Positions 8,822 to 16,805 of a stretch of 39,303 nt of DNA are shown here, piece after piece. This DNA is from an uncultured Saprospiraceae bacterium (lineage in GTDB: Bacteria > Bacteroidota > Bacteroidia > Chitinophagales > Saprospiraceae). The stretch's first letter is position 1. The number at the start of each line of letters is the position of its first letter. The stretch covers positions 1 to 39,303 of the forward strand of contig CALDTJ010000514.1 in NCBI GenBank assembly GCA_937924145.1, written 5' to 3'. The position numbers and the translations under genes are program-made. The notes under the pieces are model-generated. The model had not been told where the DNA came from, searched no databases, and was given only the letters and a program-made list of their open reading frames with translations.

Positions 8822-10564
8822 ATGAACCCTCTTGATTTTAAACAGCTTAGAAAGAATTTAAAAAAGGATACAACTGGTTTTAAACCTGTAAAACTAGCCA
8901 TCTTAGGTGATACTTCTACTCAAACACTGATTAGAGCAATCAAAGGATATGGTATAGAATATGGCTTAGATGTAGATCTATATGAGGCAGATTATGACCA
9001 AATTGATTTACAGGTTTTTAACCCTGAATCAGATCTATATCAACATGATTCGGATCAGGTCTTTTTGTATAAATCTTCCATTAAATTGTTGACTAAATAT
9101 TATAAAAAGTCAATTGAAGAAAAAGCACATTTTGCAGATTCGGTTATCGAAAAATTAGAAGAATACATTGCTGTACTTAGCGGTAGACTAAAAGCCAATA
9201 TCATCATCGCCAATTTTATTGAATTGCCTGATATGGTATTTAATAATTATGGGAATAAAGTACCTCATTCTTGGATTTTTCAAATTCGAAAGCTCAATTT
9301 CAAGTTAATGGAATTGGCTGCTGCCCATGAAAATGTCTTCATTTGTGATTTATCAAGTGTCAATAATCAGTTGGGTAGGAGAGAGAGCTTTGATCCACAA
9401 ATGTATATTCGGACAGCCATAGCTAGTAATTTGAAATTTCAGCCTTACATCGCACAAAACTTGATGGATATTATCAAAACTAGTGTGGGCAAGTTTAAAA
9501 AATGTTTGATTCTGGATTTAGATAATACGACTTGGGGAGGTATCATTGGTGACGATGGCGTAGAAGGTATTCAAATCGGAAGTTTAGGTGCAGGTAAGGC
9601 TTTTACAGAACTACAGTTATGGGCGAAAAACTTAAAAGACAGAGGGATCATTCTTTGTATTTGTAGTAAAAATACAGATCATATCGCACGAGAACCTTTT
9701 AAGTCACATCCTGATATGGTCTTGCGATTGGAAGACATTGCGGTTTTTGTAGCTAATTGGGAAAATAAAGCAGATAATATCCGACATATTCAAGCGGTCT
9801 TAAATATTGGTTTTGATTCGATGGTCTTTTTGGATGATAATCCTTTCGAAAGAAATTTAGTTCGACAAGAATTATCAGAAGTAACGGTGCCAGAACTACC
9901 TGAAGATCCAGCGGAATATATTCCCTATTTACAGCAGTTCAACTTATTTGAAACCACTTCTTATTCTGGTTTGGATAAGGATCGAACTAAGCAGTATCAA
10001 GTAGAGGCGAAACGTAAAAAGGCACAAACGTCTTTTGCATCCGTTGGAGACTATTTGAAGAACTTGAACATGACGGCAATTGTATCGCCTTTCGATACTT
10101 TTCATACGCCTAGAATTGCTCAATTAACACAGCGATCCAATCAGTTTAACCTGCGAACTATTCGGTATTCTGAAAAAGATATTAAGGACTTAATCGAATC
10201 ACCTAATCATATCACCATGTATATTTCTTTGGAAGATAAATATGGCGATTATGGTTTGATTAGTTTAATCGTCTTGGAAAAACAGGGGGAGGATCAGCTA
10301 TTTATCGACACATGGATAATGAGCTGTAGAGTTTTGAAACGAGATGTTGAGAAATTCGTACTGAATGAAATAGTAAAGATTGGAGTGGCAGAGAATAGAA
10401 GTGTAATTGTAGGTGAACGTTTGCCTACCCCTAAAAATGTTTTAGTAGAAAATCACTATAAAGATTTAGGATTTACTGAAAAAGATAATAAATGGTTCTT
10501 GGCAGTGAATAATTATGAAGCACAAGCCAATTTTATTGATAAGAAAGAACCGGTGTTAGGATAA
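8822..10564 (+). CDS. FkbH-like HAD-IIIC protein with SGNH-like and GNAT-like domains
   Basis: A 580-residue multidomain enzyme. Residues 24-220 form an SGNH-like N-terminal part (KLAILGDTSTQ, with Thr31 where the paralog has Ser). Residues 227-380 are the HAD-IIIC domain with LDLDNTTWGGIIGDDG (Asp232, Asp234), CICSKNT and FLDDNPFERN. The C-terminal third resembles a GNAT fold (YGDYGLISLI, then WIMSCRVLKRDVE). In methoxymalonyl-ACP pathways, FkbH-type proteins take a glyceryl unit from 1,3-bisphosphoglycerate and load it on an ACP. An upstream in-frame TTG (8798) exists; the ATG at 8822 is chosen because the paralog at 22888 starts at the same alignment point. A methyltransferase and two ACP genes follow directly, which fits synthesis of a glyceryl-type acyl-ACP. 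The exact acyl product is not proven. Confidence 0.85.
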   Translation: MNPLDFKQLRKNLKKDTTGFKPVKLAILGDTSTQTLIRAIKGYGIEYGLDVDLYEADYDQIDLQVFNPESDLYQHDSDQVFLYKSSIKLLTKYYKKSIEEKAHFADSVIEKLEEYIAVLSGRLKANIIIANFIELPDMVFNNYGNKVPHSWIFQIRKLNFKLMELAAAHENVFICDLSSVNNQLGRRESFDPQMYIRTAIASNLKFQPYIAQNLMDIIKTSVGKFKKCLILDLDNTTWGGIIGDDGVEGIQIGSLGAGKAFTELQLWAKNLKDRGIILCICSKNTDHIAREPFKSHPDMVLRLEDIAVFVANWENKADNIRHIQAVLNIGFDSMVFLDDNPFERNLVRQELSEVTVPELPEDPAEYIPYLQQFNLFETTSYSGLDKDRTKQYQVEAKRKKAQTSFASVGDYLKNLNMTAIVSPFDTFHTPRIAQLTQRSNQFNLRTIRYSEKDIKDLIESPNHITMYISLEDKYGDYGLISLIVLEKQGEDQLFIDTWIMSCRVLKRDVEKFVLNEIVKIGVAENRSVIVGERLPTPKNVLVENHYKDLGFTEKDNKWFLAVNNYEAQANFIDKKEPVLG

Positions 10565-10569
10565 ATATT

Positions 10570-11412
10570 ATGGAAACGATTATAAAAAAAGATTCTTTTT
10601 GCTTAGAGCTGATCGCCAAAAAACGGCTATTTACTATCTTGAACGACCAAGTGCAAGCGAGCCGTTTCTTTGACGAGTCTTTGCATCAAGCATTGATTGA
10701 TTATACGGATAAATATATTCAGTACCATAATTTAGAGGCGAAGGTAGTAACTAAACATTACTTAAGCTATATCAAAAGCTATAATAAGGATGTTAGAGCA
10801 TTTGAAGAGACAGGCAAGTATCCATTAGCCATTGATCCAGAAAGAGCTGCGCCAGACAGAATAGCTTACGATACCATTTTATTGTTTAGCACTTTTATGA
10901 CGCCGCACCGTTTTCGGATTATGCAATTGATTAAAGAGAAATCTTTTGCTGCTGACAAAGGATTAATTATTGGTTGTGGTCCAGGTTTAGAAATTGATTT
11001 GATTCAAAACAAGGTAAAAGAGGCGGTCGCTTATGATTTGTCAATCGCTCCGTTTCTACCCGACTTTTTTCAAGAAAAGGTAGTCTTTAAAAATGAATTC
11101 TTCGATGGTAGTGGTACAGAGAAATATGACAGTATTTACCTTATCGAATTATTAGAACACTTGAGTGATCCTTTTGAGTTATTAGAAAATTGTAAAAAGG
11201 TATTAGCTACAAAAGGAAAAATCTTTCTAACAACGGCAACAGATATTCCCCAGTTTGATCACTTATACAATTTTGCTGCAGATCACAAACATTTTGATAA
11301 AACCATTTTAGAAATGGGCTTTCAAATTGATTATGCAGAAGATATTGTACACGAGGCAATTACTAAAGATGTAGGCGCCATGAACAAGTTTTATATATTA
11401 TCATTAAAATAA
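10570..11412 (+). CDS. Class I SAM-dependent methyltransferase
   Basis: A 280-residue protein with a helical N-terminal part of about 120 residues and a Rossmann methyltransferase domain. Motif I is GLIIGCGPGLEIDL (Gly135 onward); the later strand with YDSIYLIELLEHLSDP and KGKIFLTTATDIPQFDHLY completes the fold. It lies 5 nt after the FkbH-like gene and 4 nt before an ACP gene, so its substrate may be an ACP-bound acyl group, as for FkbG acting on the FkbH product. The methyltransferase at 27645, also next to an ACP gene, shares the helical N-terminal part and the post-strand block TTPTNSPAIDHIY. O-methylation of glyceryl-ACP is a hypothesis; methylation of a sugar is the alternative. Confidence 0.8.
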   Translation: METIIKKDSFCLELIAKKRLFTILNDQVQASRFFDESLHQALIDYTDKYIQYHNLEAKVVTKHYLSYIKSYNKDVRAFEETGKYPLAIDPERAAPDRIAYDTILLFSTFMTPHRFRIMQLIKEKSFAADKGLIIGCGPGLEIDLIQNKVKEAVAYDLSIAPFLPDFFQEKVVFKNEFFDGSGTEKYDSIYLIELLEHLSDPFELLENCKKVLATKGKIFLTTATDIPQFDHLYNFAADHKHFDKTILEMGFQIDYAEDIVHEAITKDVGAMNKFYILSLK

Positions 11413-11416
11413 AAAA

Positions 11417-11659
11417 ATGCAACGAGCAGAAATTTTAGGGAAACTTAAAGACATTTTAGAAGAAGTTTTAGACTTAGAAGACTTAGCTGTAACAGAGGAA
11501 ACTACTGCTAATGATATCGAAGATTGGGATTCTATCATGCACGTAGAAATTATTGTGGCAATTGAGGAAGAATTTGACGTTAAATTCAAAACAGCAGAAA
11601 TTGTAAAATTCAAGAATTTGAGTGACATGATTACTGGTATTCTGGATAAAACAGCCTAA
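11417..11659 (+). CDS. Acyl carrier protein (first of a tandem pair)
   Basis: An 80-residue acidic helical protein. EDWDSIMHVEIIVAIEEEF is the phosphopantetheine attachment region, with Ser39 as the modified residue; DSI replaces the common DSL. The short length and WDS context are typical of stand-alone ACPs that carry special acyl groups, as opposed to the housekeeping fatty-acid ACP. It follows the methyltransferase gene by 4 nt and is followed 18 nt later by a second, related ACP. It probably holds the acyl unit made by the FkbH-like protein and presents it to a membrane acyltransferase, like DltC in the D-alanylation system. Confidence 0.9.
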   Translation: MQRAEILGKLKDILEEVLDLEDLAVTEETTANDIEDWDSIMHVEIIVAIEEEFDVKFKTAEIVKFKNLSDMITGILDKTA

Positions 11660-11677
11660 AGCAACCAATGATTTTCT

Positions 11678-11929
11678 ATGGCGAAGCGGGAAAAAATACT
11701 AAAAACTATCCAACAAATATTGGAAGAGGTATTAGATGTGGAAAATTTAAATATCACGGAATATACTACAGCTAAAGATGTTGAAGACTGGGACTCTATT
11801 GTCCATGTAGAAATTATCGTTGCCATTGAAGAATATTTTAGTATTAAATTTAGAAATGACGAGATTGTCCGCTTTAAGAATATTGGTGATATAATTACTG
11901 GTATTCATAAATATCAGGACATCTTATAA
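11678..11929 (+). CDS. Acyl carrier protein (second of a tandem pair)
   Basis: An 83-residue ACP with the attachment region EDWDSIVHVEIIVAIEEYF and Ser40 as the predicted 4'-phosphopantetheine site. It is clearly paralogous to the gene just upstream, sharing the DSI motif and most of helix II, and it differs in the first helix and the C-terminal tail (ends HKYQDIL). Both copies keep the serine and the acidic recognition helix, so neither looks decayed. The pair may carry two different acyl forms, for example before and after methylation, or serve two acceptors; the sequence does not tell which. Confidence 0.9.
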   Translation: MAKREKILKTIQQILEEVLDVENLNITEYTTAKDVEDWDSIVHVEIIVAIEEYFSIKFRNDEIVRFKNIGDIITGIHKYQDIL

Positions 11930-11937
11930 ATAGCTTA

Positions 11938-13230
11938 ATGGCAAAATTCTATAAAAATAAATTCTTTCTAGCTTTGACAATTAGCGGCGTGATTTTTCTC
12001 GTCTTGAAAGGTATTTTTATGGCTACTGGGATAGAATTGGGCTTAGGTGGTACTTTTACTCAAAAGAGGGCTTTAATTACTAGTATTGCACTATTCAGTC
12101 TATTATTTTTAGCCACTTTTTCGGCAATAAAAGGCAAAGTTGGTTTATTCAATCTATTTTTAATCCTTTTTTCTTTTGTTTTTATTGAAGGCATAATTGA
12201 AGAAAAAGGAGGAGAAATTGGTATTCGAAGAACAATCAAGACTATTGCTAAAAAACAAGAATCGGATTCAGCTAAAGTTTCAGCGCCAAAAGCGAAAACA
12301 ACTAAAAAAAAGCTAGTTGCTAATCAAGAAAATACGACAAATCATTCTTTACTAGGGTATTCCTTAATTCCTGGGGAATTTCTTATAGCAAAGAATTGCT
12401 ATAAAGTTGTTTATACCAATACTAAAGATAGTATTCGCTATAATCCAATAGTCAATGAAACGGCTAAAAAGGCTGCACTCTTTGGCTGTTCTTTTACTTA
12501 CGGTACAGGCATAGATGATGAGCATACTTTATCGGCTAATTTGGCGCAAGTCGATACGACTAGAAACTATTTGAATTTTGGTCAAGAAGGATTTGGAATG
12601 CAGCAAATGCTGTCTAATTTAGATATTAGAGCACATCAAAATAAAGCCCTTGCCAAAACCCTTGACGCAGCGGATTTAGGCATTTACTTCTATTTGGAAG
12701 ATCATATTTATCGGCTATTGGGGAAAAACCATTTAGTCAGTTATCACTGGGGCACTGATTTTCCTTTTTATGAGGCTAATCTCGAAAACAACACAGTGAA
12801 ATTGGACGGCAAACTTGGTAATCAATTAAGTCTTCTACAAAGAGTTAGCTATTTTCCAGTTCATATTAGTCTGGTTTATAAAAAGCTTTATTACCGATTT
12901 ATTTATGCTGGACCAGAAGCACTTAAAAAAACTGATTTTCAAAAAGCGGCATTAGTTATTAAGGAAGCTAAGGCCAAATTTTTAGAAACAGGGACCAATA
13001 AACGATTTTTAGTGGTACTCTTTCCTAATACTGACAACAGCGATAATGGCCGAATTAAAACCTATTTGACTGCTCAAAATATTGAAGTTGTCGATTTATC
13101 CAAACTTATTAAAAAGGATGACGTTCCAGATTATATCGTCTGTAAAAATGATCCACATCCAAATGCTAAGTTGAATAAATTGGTAAGTGAAAAAATTGTT
13201 GAGATACTTACAACGGACAATAGTGAATAA
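11938..13230 (+). CDS. Membrane protein with C-terminal SGNH-like domain
   Basis: A 430-residue protein. Three hydrophobic segments fall within residues 8-85, followed by a Lys/Ala-rich linker (about 95-125), then an SGNH-like domain with ALFGCSFTYGTG (Ser185 as nucleophile) and, near the C-terminus, NDPHPNAKLNK, which supplies the Asp-x-His pair. It is the paralog of the protein at 6366 but keeps Asp where that protein has Glu. It follows the tandem ACP genes by 8 nt. An extracytoplasmic acyl-transfer or esterase step on the glycan is the likely role; the placement beside ACPs makes transfer the more attractive idea. Confidence 0.68.
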   Translation: MAKFYKNKFFLALTISGVIFLVLKGIFMATGIELGLGGTFTQKRALITSIALFSLLFLATFSAIKGKVGLFNLFLILFSFVFIEGIIEEKGGEIGIRRTIKTIAKKQESDSAKVSAPKAKTTKKKLVANQENTTNHSLLGYSLIPGEFLIAKNCYKVVYTNTKDSIRYNPIVNETAKKAALFGCSFTYGTGIDDEHTLSANLAQVDTTRNYLNFGQEGFGMQQMLSNLDIRAHQNKALAKTLDAADLGIYFYLEDHIYRLLGKNHLVSYHWGTDFPFYEANLENNTVKLDGKLGNQLSLLQRVSYFPVHISLVYKKLYYRFIYAGPEALKKTDFQKAALVIKEAKAKFLETGTNKRFLVVLFPNTDNSDNGRIKTYLTAQNIEVVDLSKLIKKDDVPDYIVCKNDPHPNAKLNKLVSEKIVEILTTDNSE

Positions 13231-13256
13231 TCTATTAATATAAAGACCATACTAAA

Positions 13257-14048
13257 ATGATTGGCAACAAGAAAGTAATCGTTATCATGCCTGCTTATAA
13301 TGCAGAAAAGACATTAGAACGCACCTATCGTGAAGTTCCTATGGACATCGTGGATGAAGTAATTCTAACCGACGATTTTAGTACGGATGATACTGTGGGA
13401 AAAGCAAAAGCATTGGGGATCAAAGAAGTGATTGTCCACGAAAAGAATAAAGGTTATGGTGGTAATCAGAAATCTTGCTACAACCGAGCTTTGGAATTAG
13501 GTGGAGACATTGTCATTATGTTGCACCCTGATTATCAATATACCCCTAAGTTGATTCAATCAATGGCTTATTTAATTGCCAATGATGTTTATCCTGTGGT
13601 TTTAGGATCTAGAATTTTGGGAAAAGGTGCTTTGAAAGGTGGAATGCCTATGATTAAGTATGTTGCCAATAGATTTTTGACACTTTTCCAAAATATTTTG
13701 ATGAGTCAAAAATTATCAGAATATCATACAGGATACCGTGCATTTTCAGCAGAGGTCATGCGAGCAATTGATTACAATGTCAATTCTGATGACTTTATTT
13801 TTGATAATCAAATGTTAGCTCAAATTTGTTACGAAGGTTATGAAATTGCAGAAATTACTTGCCCTACTAAATATTTTGAAGAAGCGTCTTCTATCAATTT
13901 GACTAGAAGTTCTATTTATGGTTTAGGCGTAATGAAAACATCTATCATTTACCGCCTTAATAAATTGGGCTTATTAAAATCTAAGATTTTTAGAAAGGTT
14001 GCCAAAAAAAAAGCGCCCACAGCTAAAAGACAAGCAGAGCATGTCTAA
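13257..14048 (+). CDS. GT2 glycosyltransferase (DPM1-like)
   Basis: A 263-residue GT-A enzyme. Blocks seen in order are VIVIMPAYNAEKTLERTY, EVILTDDFSTDDT, HEKNKGYGGNQKSCY, VIMLHPDYQYTPK (a metal-site block of the HPD type), VVLGSRILGKGALKGGMP, YHTGYRAFS and FDNQMLAQ. This is a well-known subgroup of polyprenyl-phosphate or lipid-linked GT2 enzymes. The C-terminus is rich in Lys/Arg and may touch the membrane. The next gene, 35 nt on, encodes a GT-C membrane protein, repeating the GT2 plus GT-C arrangement at 2191-4863. Sugar identity is unknown. Confidence 0.88.
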   Translation: MIGNKKVIVIMPAYNAEKTLERTYREVPMDIVDEVILTDDFSTDDTVGKAKALGIKEVIVHEKNKGYGGNQKSCYNRALELGGDIVIMLHPDYQYTPKLIQSMAYLIANDVYPVVLGSRILGKGALKGGMPMIKYVANRFLTLFQNILMSQKLSEYHTGYRAFSAEVMRAIDYNVNSDDFIFDNQMLAQICYEGYEIAEITCPTKYFEEASSINLTRSSIYGLGVMKTSIIYRLNKLGLLKSKIFRKVAKKKAPTAKRQAEHV

Positions 14049-14083
14049 AAATCGTTCGAAATAGATTTAACTGCAGATCTACC

Positions 14084-15805
14084 ATGATTTTTTTCAGAAT
14101 AATCAGTGTCATTGTCCTAGTATTGAGCTTAGGCTTACTTACTTATACTTCCTATACGGGATATGATAACTTCGTTAGATTTATTAGCAATTACAGTGGC
14201 TATGCAGATACTTCTGGGATTAAAGAATTTTTTAGCGAAGGAAAGTTTACAATATTTAAAATTGTACTAGGTATTGGAGTACTAGTTGGTTTACTCCTAC
14301 TAATTTTTGCTAATCGACTTAGTCAAACAACGAATAAAATTGGGAATGCAATAAGTACTACTTTTCAAGATATTAGTACTGCTTATCAGGGCATGAATAC
14401 CTTTACTAAAGGTACTTTTTGGGGGATTTTATTCCTTAATATTTTAGTGAAAATTTATTATGCGACCTCTATTCCTATAAATCATGATGAGGCAATGGGA
14501 TATGGACTTTTTGCCTCCCGTGGGCTTTTGGTTTCCATGTCTTATTATTATACCAATAACCATATCTTGCACCATGTTTTAGTGAATTTGTGCGCATGGT
14601 TGCCATTAGATATGGTACTTAAGATTAGAATTCCAACCTTAATTTCTAATTTTTTAGCAGTTGCTGCCTTCTTTTTTATTTTCAAAAAATATTTCAATAC
14701 CCAAATAACTTCCCTGCTAACGGTCATTTTCAGTTTTGTTTTTCCAATTCTGTACTATGGCTACTTATCTAGAGGATATTCTTTAGTTTTTATTTCTGTT
14801 TTATTAATGTTTTATGCGGCTTTGGGTATCTTATCACAAAAGCCACAACTAAAGCATTTTGTCTTATTGACTATAGGTGGGATTGTAGGGCTTTATGCAC
14901 ACCCAACTTTTATCTATCCAGCTTTTGCTATAAATATTCTTTTATTTTTTTACGTACTTAGTCAAAAAGATATTGAGCTAATTAAAAGCCTTGTTTTTTC
15001 TGGGATGACCGTAGGAGTAGCCATTATTTTGTTGTATTCTCCAGTACTCATTTTTTCTGGCCCCGATAAATTATTTGGCAATGCTTGGACGACTCAACCT
15101 ATCACAAGGTTAGATGTGTTGAATGGTTTATATGGCGAATTCTCCGCTGCGTTTCAACTTATTTTTTCTAGTCAATATTCCATTTTATTTGCTTTGCCGG
15201 TAGCCGCTTTAGGGATGCACTTAGCTAAATTTTCAAAAGTAGCTGTTTTTTCTTTTTTATTAATATTGATAAACCCTTTGGTGTTATTATTACAATCTTT
15301 ATTAGTCTTTGATCGCTATTGGATATTTTTAGTCGTTCCTACCTTATTTCTTTTTGGTCATGTATTAAAGTCGATAAAACCACTTAAAAAAATAATGACC
15401 AATGTAGTCACAATTGTCGTTTGTGGGGTGCTTAGCATCTTTTTGATCTGGAAATTTGATAAAAGAGTCCAATATGAGGAATTGTTTTCCATGTATTCAA
15501 AAACAATTTCTGAATATCTCGTAGACAATAACTGTGAAAAGGTATATGTGACGCATTTGCACGGTGTAGCAATTCCCAGATATTACTTTATCATCAATGA
15601 TAAAAAGGTGTATTTAGATCATGTCCCAACGGATGAAGATATTTCACCTGCTACTGTTAAAGATTACGATTTTGTATTAGCTAAATATGAGTTGAAGTCT
15701 TTAGATGGTACTTATGAAAAGGTTTTTGATTTTAGCACTGACCACCGAACGTGGGAAAATGCCATCTTATACCAAAAAATTGACCGACAAACTAGTTCCA
15801 AATAA
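14084..15805 (+). CDS. GT-C type membrane glycosyltransferase (GT39-like)
   Basis: A 573-residue polytopic protein. After two N-terminal membrane segments and a short soluble stretch, SIPINHDEAMGYGLFASRG gives the Asp-Glu pair of the first outer loop that is characteristic of GT-C enzymes. YYYTNNHILHHVLVN and YLSRGYSLVFISVL follow, as in GT39-like proteins, then about eight more membrane segments and a soluble C-terminal region. It should transfer a lipid-phosphate-linked sugar outside the inner membrane, probably one made by the GT2 enzyme directly upstream. Its stop overlaps the start of the FkbM gene by one base (TAATG). Confidence 0.78.
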   Translation: MIFFRIISVIVLVLSLGLLTYTSYTGYDNFVRFISNYSGYADTSGIKEFFSEGKFTIFKIVLGIGVLVGLLLLIFANRLSQTTNKIGNAISTTFQDISTAYQGMNTFTKGTFWGILFLNILVKIYYATSIPINHDEAMGYGLFASRGLLVSMSYYYTNNHILHHVLVNLCAWLPLDMVLKIRIPTLISNFLAVAAFFFIFKKYFNTQITSLLTVIFSFVFPILYYGYLSRGYSLVFISVLLMFYAALGILSQKPQLKHFVLLTIGGIVGLYAHPTFIYPAFAINILLFFYVLSQKDIELIKSLVFSGMTVGVAIILLYSPVLIFSGPDKLFGNAWTTQPITRLDVLNGLYGEFSAAFQLIFSSQYSILFALPVAALGMHLAKFSKVAVFSFLLILINPLVLLLQSLLVFDRYWIFLVVPTLFLFGHVLKSIKPLKKIMTNVVTIVVCGVLSIFLIWKFDKRVQYEELFSMYSKTISEYLVDNNCEKVYVTHLHGVAIPRYYFIINDKKVYLDHVPTDEDISPATVKDYDFVLAKYELKSLDGTYEKVFDFSTDHRTWENAILYQKIDRQTSSK

Positions 15806-16770
15806 TGAGCTTAAAAAGTATTCTAAATAAAATAGCGCAACGAAAAGAGATCATTGACAATCCACCTGTCTTATTAGATATCGGTGCCTCTAAGGGAATC
15901 AACCCTGCGTGGGAACATATCGCTAAATTTTCTATTTGCATTACTTTTGATGCAGACAGTAGAGATTACGAATATATCAATGACAGTAGCAATGCCTTTA
16001 AGGAACTACATGTCTTCAATAAAATCGTGGTAGAGCAGTCAAGAGGGGAGAAGAAAAATTTCTACTTGACACAAAGTCCTTATTGTTCTAGCTTTTTAAA
16101 GCCGAACCCTGACTCGCTTAAGCATTATGATTTTGCGGAATTGTTCAAAGTGGTAGAAGAGGTAGAAATAGAGACGATTGATTTGAATTCGGTTTTGGAC
16201 AAAACAGGCATTAATAGAATTGATTGGTTTAAAACGGATTCTCAAGGAACAGATTTACGACTTTTTAAGTCGATTAGTCAAAATGTGCAAGATGCTACTT
16301 TAGTCTTAGAATTTGAACCTGGTTTTTTCGACGCTTATGTCGGAGAAGATAAAGTCAATCATATTTTAAATTATCAAGATGAAAATAAAAATTTCTACTT
16401 GGTAGAATTTAAAGTTAAAGGGCCAATTAGAATGCCTGCTAACGAAATTGATGAAATCTATACGTCTACACTTTCGAAAAAAATTGGGACCAAAATTATC
16501 AAACCTATTCCAGGTTGGGCAGAAATTACTTTTATGAATCAATTGGAAACAGCTGATGCTTTCCCTAGAGAATTCATTTTAGGATGGATGTTTTCAACTT
16601 TGCTAAAGCATGATGAAATTGCCTATACCTATGCAAAACGTGGTGCAGCACTTTTCAAAGATCCTTTTTTCGAAGAACTACAGAATTTTTCTAAAAAACG
16701 TCTAAGACGAAAGGTCTATACTTTTAGTTCTCTGGTCAAATTAATTAAAAGGTATACGACCTCTGCTTAA
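15805..16770 (+). CDS. FkbM family methyltransferase
   Basis: A 321-residue protein with the FkbM-type Rossmann fold. VLLDIGASKGINPAWE is motif I (around residue 25), ITFDADSRDYEY is the acidic strand-2 end, and VEIETIDLNSVLDKTG followed by IDWFKTDSQGTDLRLFKS is the FkbM signature block. FkbM enzymes are SAM-dependent O-methyltransferases, and in surface-polysaccharide loci they usually methylate sugar hydroxyls. The ATG overlaps the stop of the upstream GT-C gene by one base, so the two are probably translated together. The C-terminal 80 residues, beyond the core, are basic and unassigned. Substrate not known. Confidence 0.85.
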   Translation: MSLKSILNKIAQRKEIIDNPPVLLDIGASKGINPAWEHIAKFSICITFDADSRDYEYINDSSNAFKELHVFNKIVVEQSRGEKKNFYLTQSPYCSSFLKPNPDSLKHYDFAELFKVVEEVEIETIDLNSVLDKTGINRIDWFKTDSQGTDLRLFKSISQNVQDATLVLEFEPGFFDAYVGEDKVNHILNYQDENKNFYLVEFKVKGPIRMPANEIDEIYTSTLSKKIGTKIIKPIPGWAEITFMNQLETADAFPREFILGWMFSTLLKHDEIAYTYAKRGAALFKDPFFEELQNFSKKRLRRKVYTFSSLVKLIKRYTTSA

Positions 16771-16805
16771 AATAATAGCAGAACCCATACAGCTCCCTAA
16801 TTTCT

